Shown here: positions 60,831-64,000 of the stretch, piece by piece
Position numbering within the stretch: position 1 is the stretch's first letter
Layout: the number at the start of each line of letters is the position of its first letter
Assembly: GCF_001735805.1 (NCBI RefSeq)
Contig: NZ_CP017248.1
Location: 6,820,001-6,884,000 of the forward strand
Origin: Streptomyces fodineus
GTDB taxonomy: Bacteria > Actinomycetota > Actinomycetes > Streptomycetales > Streptomycetaceae
Reading direction: 5' to 3'
Length of the DNA stretch: 64,000 nucleotides
Notes under the pieces: model-generated
Database searches by the model: none
Seen by the model: only the letters and a program-made list of their open reading frames with translations
Told to the model about the DNA's origin: nothing
Made by a program: the position numbers and the translations under genes

Positions 60831-61354
60831 GCGCACCCCTGCCCGGCCCTGGCCCCATGCCGCAGGCCGGCCCCGACCCGAAGCCCCCAGCGCTCGCCCG
60901 GATGCTCATCACTGACGAGCGGTTCACCTCCTGCCGCAAGGCGGTGACGGACGCCAACCCGGACATGAGCGAGGAGATGGCCGGTCGCATCGTCGAGGAG
61001 GCCCTCAAATTCGTGGCGGCCTGCTCGGCGAACCCCGGCGTCGGCCTGGCGCCGTCGCGGATCGTGGACGAGGGCTGGCACGCGCTGATCCTGCACACCG
61101 TCACGTACGCCGAACTGTGCGAATGGCTCGGCGGCGACTTCGTCCACCACTACCCGGGCTACGACCCCACCCACTACGACCCGCCGATCCTGGACCGCAC
61201 CCGCGAGAAGATCGCCGAACTCGGCTGGAAGGCCGACCCCGAGCTGTGGGGACCACCGTCCGACGAGGCCCTCGTGTCCGTGGCGGCGAAGTGCCAGCAC
61301 GCCCCGGAATGCACGATCGTCATCACCCCGCGGCCGAAGCCCGGCCTGGTCTAG
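60827..61354 (+). CDS. GRDP-like (glycine-rich-domain-protein type) protein
   Basis: A 175-residue protein. The core SRIVDEGWHALILHTVTYAELCEWLGGDFVHHYPGYDP matches the conserved DxxWHxHxxxTxxYxxxCxxxxGxxxxHxP pattern of the plant GRDP/DUF1399 family; a shorter C-terminal part has CQHAPECTIVITP. GTG chosen because AAGGAG lies six bases upstream. The upstream frame is open, so fusion to the composite gene before it cannot be excluded. Function unknown; His/Cys conservation suggests a metal. Confidence 0.7.
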   Translation: MSAPLPGPGPMPQAGPDPKPPALARMLITDERFTSCRKAVTDANPDMSEEMAGRIVEEALKFVAACSANPGVGLAPSRIVDEGWHALILHTVTYAELCEWLGGDFVHHYPGYDPTHYDPPILDRTREKIAELGWKADPELWGPPSDEALVSVAAKCQHAPECTIVITPRPKPGLV

Positions 61355-61377
61355 CCTCCGGGGTGAAAGGAGGCCGC

Positions 61378-61503
61378 ATGTCCGAGTGGATCGACCCGCG
61401 GTACGCGGAGCTGGTCAAGGCGTGGAAGCGCGCGCAGCAGCCGGACTCGCGTGACCCAGCACCTCCGCCACGGCGTGGATTCGTCGTGCCGGCCGAGCGG
61501 TAA
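61378..61503 (+). CDS. Small hypothetical protein (41 residues)
   Basis: MSEWIDPRYAELVKAWKRAQ then a Pro/Arg-rich tail ending FVVPAER. GAAAGGAGG sits six bases before the ATG, a near-ideal ribosome site. It follows the GRDP-like gene by 23 bases and is probably co-transcribed. Confidence 0.6.
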   Translation: MSEWIDPRYAELVKAWKRAQQPDSRDPAPPPRRGFVVPAER

Positions 61504-61576
61504 CTGGCGGCCGGCTTCAACACGCCCGCCCTGCCGGAGGACCGGAAACCTCTGTTAGGGCGGGCCGAGCACGAGC

Positions 61577-62113
61577 TCAATCGGACAGCGCGCCCGGGGA
61601 CCACATGCCGAACCACTGCTCGGCGCCGTACGCCTCGAACCGCTCTGCCTCGATGAACCCCAGCTTCGCCGCGAGGCGCATCGAGCGGACGTTGGCGGTC
61701 TGGGTGGCGAGCACCACCGGTTCGCCGGGACACGCGTCGGCGAACCAGTCGAGTGCCGCTGCGCATGCCTCGGTGGCATACCCGCACCCCCAGGCCTCCG
61801 GCAGGAACAAGTAGCCGAGCTCGGCCTTCCCGGCAGCCTGGCGAAGGTGCCCCGTTTCTCTGTAGAGCGTGATCTGGCCGATCACCGCTCCGTCGAGATC
61901 GACCATGAAACGGCCGGGGCGCCGGCTGGGTGCCCCCGGTATCTCGCGCTCGAGCTCATCACGCGGCCGGGGGCCACCGAGGTAGGTGCCCACCTCTGGC
62001 GAGGCAAACAGCTCGATGACCGCCGCACGGTCCCGGGCCTCGGGCTCACGGAGCACGAGCCTCTCGGTCCTGATCGGGGCAGGTGGCCAGGCGCCGGGTC
62101 CGAGCTCGGTCAT
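61577..62113 (-). CDS. GNAT family N-acetyltransferase (RimJ-like)
   Basis: A 178-residue acetyltransferase of the RimJ/RimL type: IRTERLVLREPEARDRAAVIELFASPEVGTYLG at the N terminus, acetyl-CoA motif A in AELGYLFLPEAWGCGYATEACAAALDWF, and motif B ANVRSMRLAAKLGFIEAERF. ATG placed at MTELGPG; the frame stays open 18 codons upstream. Substrate (protein N terminus or small molecule) unknown. Confidence 0.87.
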   Translation of the reverse strand: MTELGPGAWPPAPIRTERLVLREPEARDRAAVIELFASPEVGTYLGGPRPRDELEREIPGAPSRRPGRFMVDLDGAVIGQITLYRETGHLRQAAGKAELGYLFLPEAWGCGYATEACAAALDWFADACPGEPVVLATQTANVRSMRLAAKLGFIEAERFEAYGAEQWFGMWSPGALSD

Positions 62114-62306
62114 GCCGGCCAGCCAATCAGCAGGCCCGGCAGCGATCAAGACTCGCGCACCGATCAAGCCACCGGCCCGGCCCCACCCTCACCGCAGGAA
62201 GATGGTTCCGTGCCGATGGTCGTACTCGGCGAACCCCGGCACGCTCTTGGCACGAGTCAGCAAACGCGATCTTGTCATGGCGGCCGGAGGCCCTCGGGTC
62301 AGGGCC

Positions 62307-62960
62307 TCAGATCCCCGTGCCCGTTCGCCGCAGGACACGCAGGGAGCCGGTCGCCGAGACCTCCGTGAACGCCCCGGACTCCAGCGCCCGCAGGTACACC
62401 CGGTACGGCGCCTGCCCGGTGAACTCGTCCTCGGGCTCCGGGAAGACGTCGTGAATGACCAGCAGTCCGTCCTGGGCCACATGGGGCGCCCAGCCCTCGT
62501 AGTCCGCGCCCGCGTGCTCGTCGGTGTGGCCGCCGTCGACGAAGACGAGACCGAGCGGGGCCCGCCAGAGCGCGGCGATCTGCGGCGACCGGCCGACGAA
62601 CGCGACCACGTGGTCCTCCAGGCCCGCCTTGTGGAGGGTGCGGCGGAAGGCAGGCAGCGTGTCCATCAGCCCGATCTCCGGGTCGACGGTCTCCGGGTCG
62701 TGGTAGTCCCACCCGGGCTGCTGTTCCTCGCTGCCGCGGTGATGGTCCACGGTCAGCGCCGTGACCCCGGCCGCACGGGCCGCGTCGGCGAGCAGCACGG
62801 TGGACCGCCCGCAGTACGTCCCGACCTCCAGCAACGGCAACCCCAGCCGCCCCGCCTCCACCGCGGCCGCATACAACGCCAGCCCCTCGTCCACGGGCAT
62901 GAACCCCTTGGCCGCCTCGAACGCGGCGAGGATCTCGGGCTTGGGGGCGCTGGCGGACAT
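62307..62960 (-). CDS. Class I SAM methyltransferase (Methyltransf_24 type)
   Basis: A 217-residue methyltransferase: LLEVGTYCGRSTVLLADAARAAGVTALTVDHHRGSEEQQPG, then LVFVDGGHTDEHAGADYEGWAPHVAQDGLLVIHDVFP, the DGGH/HD pair typical of the CmcI/Methyltransf_24 group. ATG start with GGAAGG seven bases upstream. Substrate unknown. Confidence 0.85.
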   Translation of the reverse strand: MSASAPKPEILAAFEAAKGFMPVDEGLALYAAAVEAGRLGLPLLEVGTYCGRSTVLLADAARAAGVTALTVDHHRGSEEQQPGWDYHDPETVDPEIGLMDTLPAFRRTLHKAGLEDHVVAFVGRSPQIAALWRAPLGLVFVDGGHTDEHAGADYEGWAPHVAQDGLLVIHDVFPEPEDEFTGQAPYRVYLRALESGAFTEVSATGSLRVLRRTGTGI

Positions 62961-63004
62961 GGGGAGCCTTCCGGTCGTACGACTGTTCCGGCCGCCCATG
63001 CTGC

Positions 63005-63037
63005 CGCACCCCCGGCCACTGTGTGACAGGGGGTGCG
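63005..63037 (-). terminator. Hairpin between the MFS and methyltransferase genes
   Basis: A nine-base stem CGCACCCCC / GGGGGTGCG with a 15-base loop. It probably ends the MFS transcript. Confidence 0.6.
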
Positions 63038-63043
63038 TTTCAC

Positions 63044-63092
63044 CGGGGCGCGGGGAACTGCGCGACAGGCCACGACGAAGCCGCAGCCGACG
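63044..63092 (+). repeat. Dispersed Streptomyces intergenic repeat, copy C
   Basis: GGGGCGCGGGGAACTGCGCG followed by ACAGGCCACGACGAAGCCGC; nearly the same words occur at 16785-16810 (minus strand) and in part at 32806-32840. Confidence 0.6.
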
Positions 63093-63112
63093 TACGACGG
63101 CCCCCTCGAGCT

Positions 63113-64000
63113 CTACGCGCTGACAATCTCCCCAGGCAACGAAAGATCCAGCTCGACAGCCCCCGACTCACCCGAATGCGTGGCAGAGGACGCCAGCGGC
63201 CCATGCCCCGCGGCCCGTGCGGCGAGCACATACGCCCCCTGAGCCGGCACGGCGAGCACATAGCCGCCGTCCTCGTCGGAGACGGTCGCGCCGGCCTGCC
63301 GCCCCCGCCGGTCGATCAACGTGACCTTGGCCCGGGCGACCGGAGCACCGTCGGCACCCAGAACCCGCCCCCGGAAGCCCCGCAGCACCTCCTCGGCACG
63401 CTCCAGCACAGCGTCCTCCTCACTGCTGGCCCGCAGCTGGGTGTGCTGCTGAGCCGGGCGGCCGGCCTTCGGCAGGAACAGCGCCAGCAGCAACCCGGCC
63501 GCCACCGCCGCGGTGGCGATCAGGAAGGACACCCGGAACCCATGCATGGTCGGGATGGCCAGCCCGCCCACGTTGTTCGCCGTGTTGGCCAGCACCATCC
63601 CGATGACGGCGCTGGACACCGACGTACCGATGGACCGCATCAACGTGTTGAGTCCGTTCGCCGCGCCGGTCTCCGAGGCGGGCACCGCGCCGACGATCAG
63701 AGCGGGCAGCGAGGAGTAGGCGAGACCGATGCCCGCGCCGAGGATCACGGACGTGACGATCGTCTGCCAGGCCGCGTGCATCAGGCCGAGGCCGCCGCCG
63801 TAGCCGATCGCGATGATCAGCAGGCCGATGATGAGGGTGACCTTCGGGCCGTACTTGGCGGACAGCCGGGCGTAGACCGGCGCGGTGAACATCATCGTCA
63901 GGCCCAGCGGGGCCACGCACAGACCCGCGACGACCATGGACTGGCCGAGGCCGTAGCCGGTCGCCTTGGGCAGCTGGAGCAGCTGGGGCAGGACCAGGGA
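63113..64000 (-). CDS. MFS transporter with C-terminal carboxypeptidase-regulatory-like domain, N-terminally truncated by window
   Basis: The C-terminal 295 residues of a DHA2-type MFS exporter; the frame is open to the last base. Helices such as VTLIIGLLIIAIGYGGGLGLM and the linker VGAVPASETGAANGLNTLMRSIGTSVSSAVIGMVL are typical. After the last helix comes a roughly 90-residue beta domain (EVLRGFRGRVLGADGAPVARAKVTLIDRRGRQAGATVSDEDGGYVLAVPAQGAYVLAARAAGH), which reads as a carboxypeptidase regulatory-like/CarboxypepD_reg Ig-type domain. That fusion is unusual for a transporter. Confidence 0.88.
   Translation of the reverse strand, partial: SLVLPQLLQLPKATGYGLGQSMVVAGLCVAPLGLTMMFTAPVYARLSAKYGPKVTLIIGLLIIAIGYGGGLGLMHAAWQTIVTSVILGAGIGLAYSSLPALIVGAVPASETGAANGLNTLMRSIGTSVSSAVIGMVLANTANNVGGLAIPTMHGFRVSFLIATAAVAAGLLLALFLPKAGRPAQQHTQLRASSEEDAVLERAEEVLRGFRGRVLGADGAPVARAKVTLIDRRGRQAGATVSDEDGGYVLAVPAQGAYVLAARAAGHGPLASSATHSGESGAVELDLSLPGEIVSA

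Overview
The window reads as a core stretch of a Streptomyces chromosome. The DNA is very GC-rich, almost every codon ends in G or C, GTG starts are common, genes overlap by ATGA or GTGA, and many families are typical of the genus (DUF397, DUF5753 XRE regulators, DUF4383, DUF5336, DUF6879, FHA, SCO2322-like). I see no transposase, integrase, phage gene, CRISPR array or large biosynthetic cluster.

Layout. 0-4 kb: the end of a tellurium-resistance-associated (Ter) metabolite operon (C-C bond lyase, double phosphoribosyltransferase/TRSP protein, HAD phosphatase). 4-10.6 kb: housekeeping and envelope genes, a Val tRNA, and a convergent DoxX/Cu-Zn SOD pair. 10.6-14.6 kb: a DedA protein, a doubly broken HNH nuclease, a yybP-ykoY manganese riboswitch in front of a TMEM165/GDT1 cation transporter, a HAD phosphatase and a peptidoglycan-binding protein. 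14.7-25.3 kb: two MFS transporters, WYL and SnoaL proteins, small conserved proteins, an O-methyltransferase and a GT87/PAP2 fusion. 25.3-26.8 kb: a whiJ/abaA-like module. 31.1-36.8 kb: a five-gene cobalamin ECF uptake operon behind a cobalamin riboswitch, including secreted proteins that resemble a split transcobalamin. 44.2-47.8 kb: a 1204-residue HTH-NACHT NTPase. 49-52.3 kb: a coupled glycosyltransferase/methyltransferase/alpha-alpha toroid operon. 52-56 kb: envelope proteins and an amidase. 56-61.5 kb: a WYL/VOC pair and a second XRE/DUF6879 module. The right edge holds GNAT and methyltransferase genes and a truncated MFS transporter with a C-terminal beta domain.

The most interesting signal is dispersed. 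A KstR-like TetR regulator (48.8 kb) sits near 14-base boxes of the mycobacterial KstR type (TnnAACnnGTTnnA). Exact or one-mismatch copies occur at a FadA5-like thiolase and a CYP125-like P450 (divergent, 28 kb), a metallo-hydrolase/NTF2 operon (40 kb), and the regulator's own promoter next to the glycosyltransferase operon (49 kb). A related palindrome precedes an aldehyde dehydrogenase/[3Fe-4S] ferredoxin pair (42 kb). A second palindrome, CTGAYGGGCCGTCAG, is shared by the P450 and an F420-type LLM oxidoreductase (54 kb). Together these suggest a scattered sterol- or terpenoid-like side-chain oxidation regulon: P450 plus ferredoxin, aldehyde dehydrogenase, then thiolase. The substrate is unknown. 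All family calls come from reading motifs and recalled family sequences; no searches were run.
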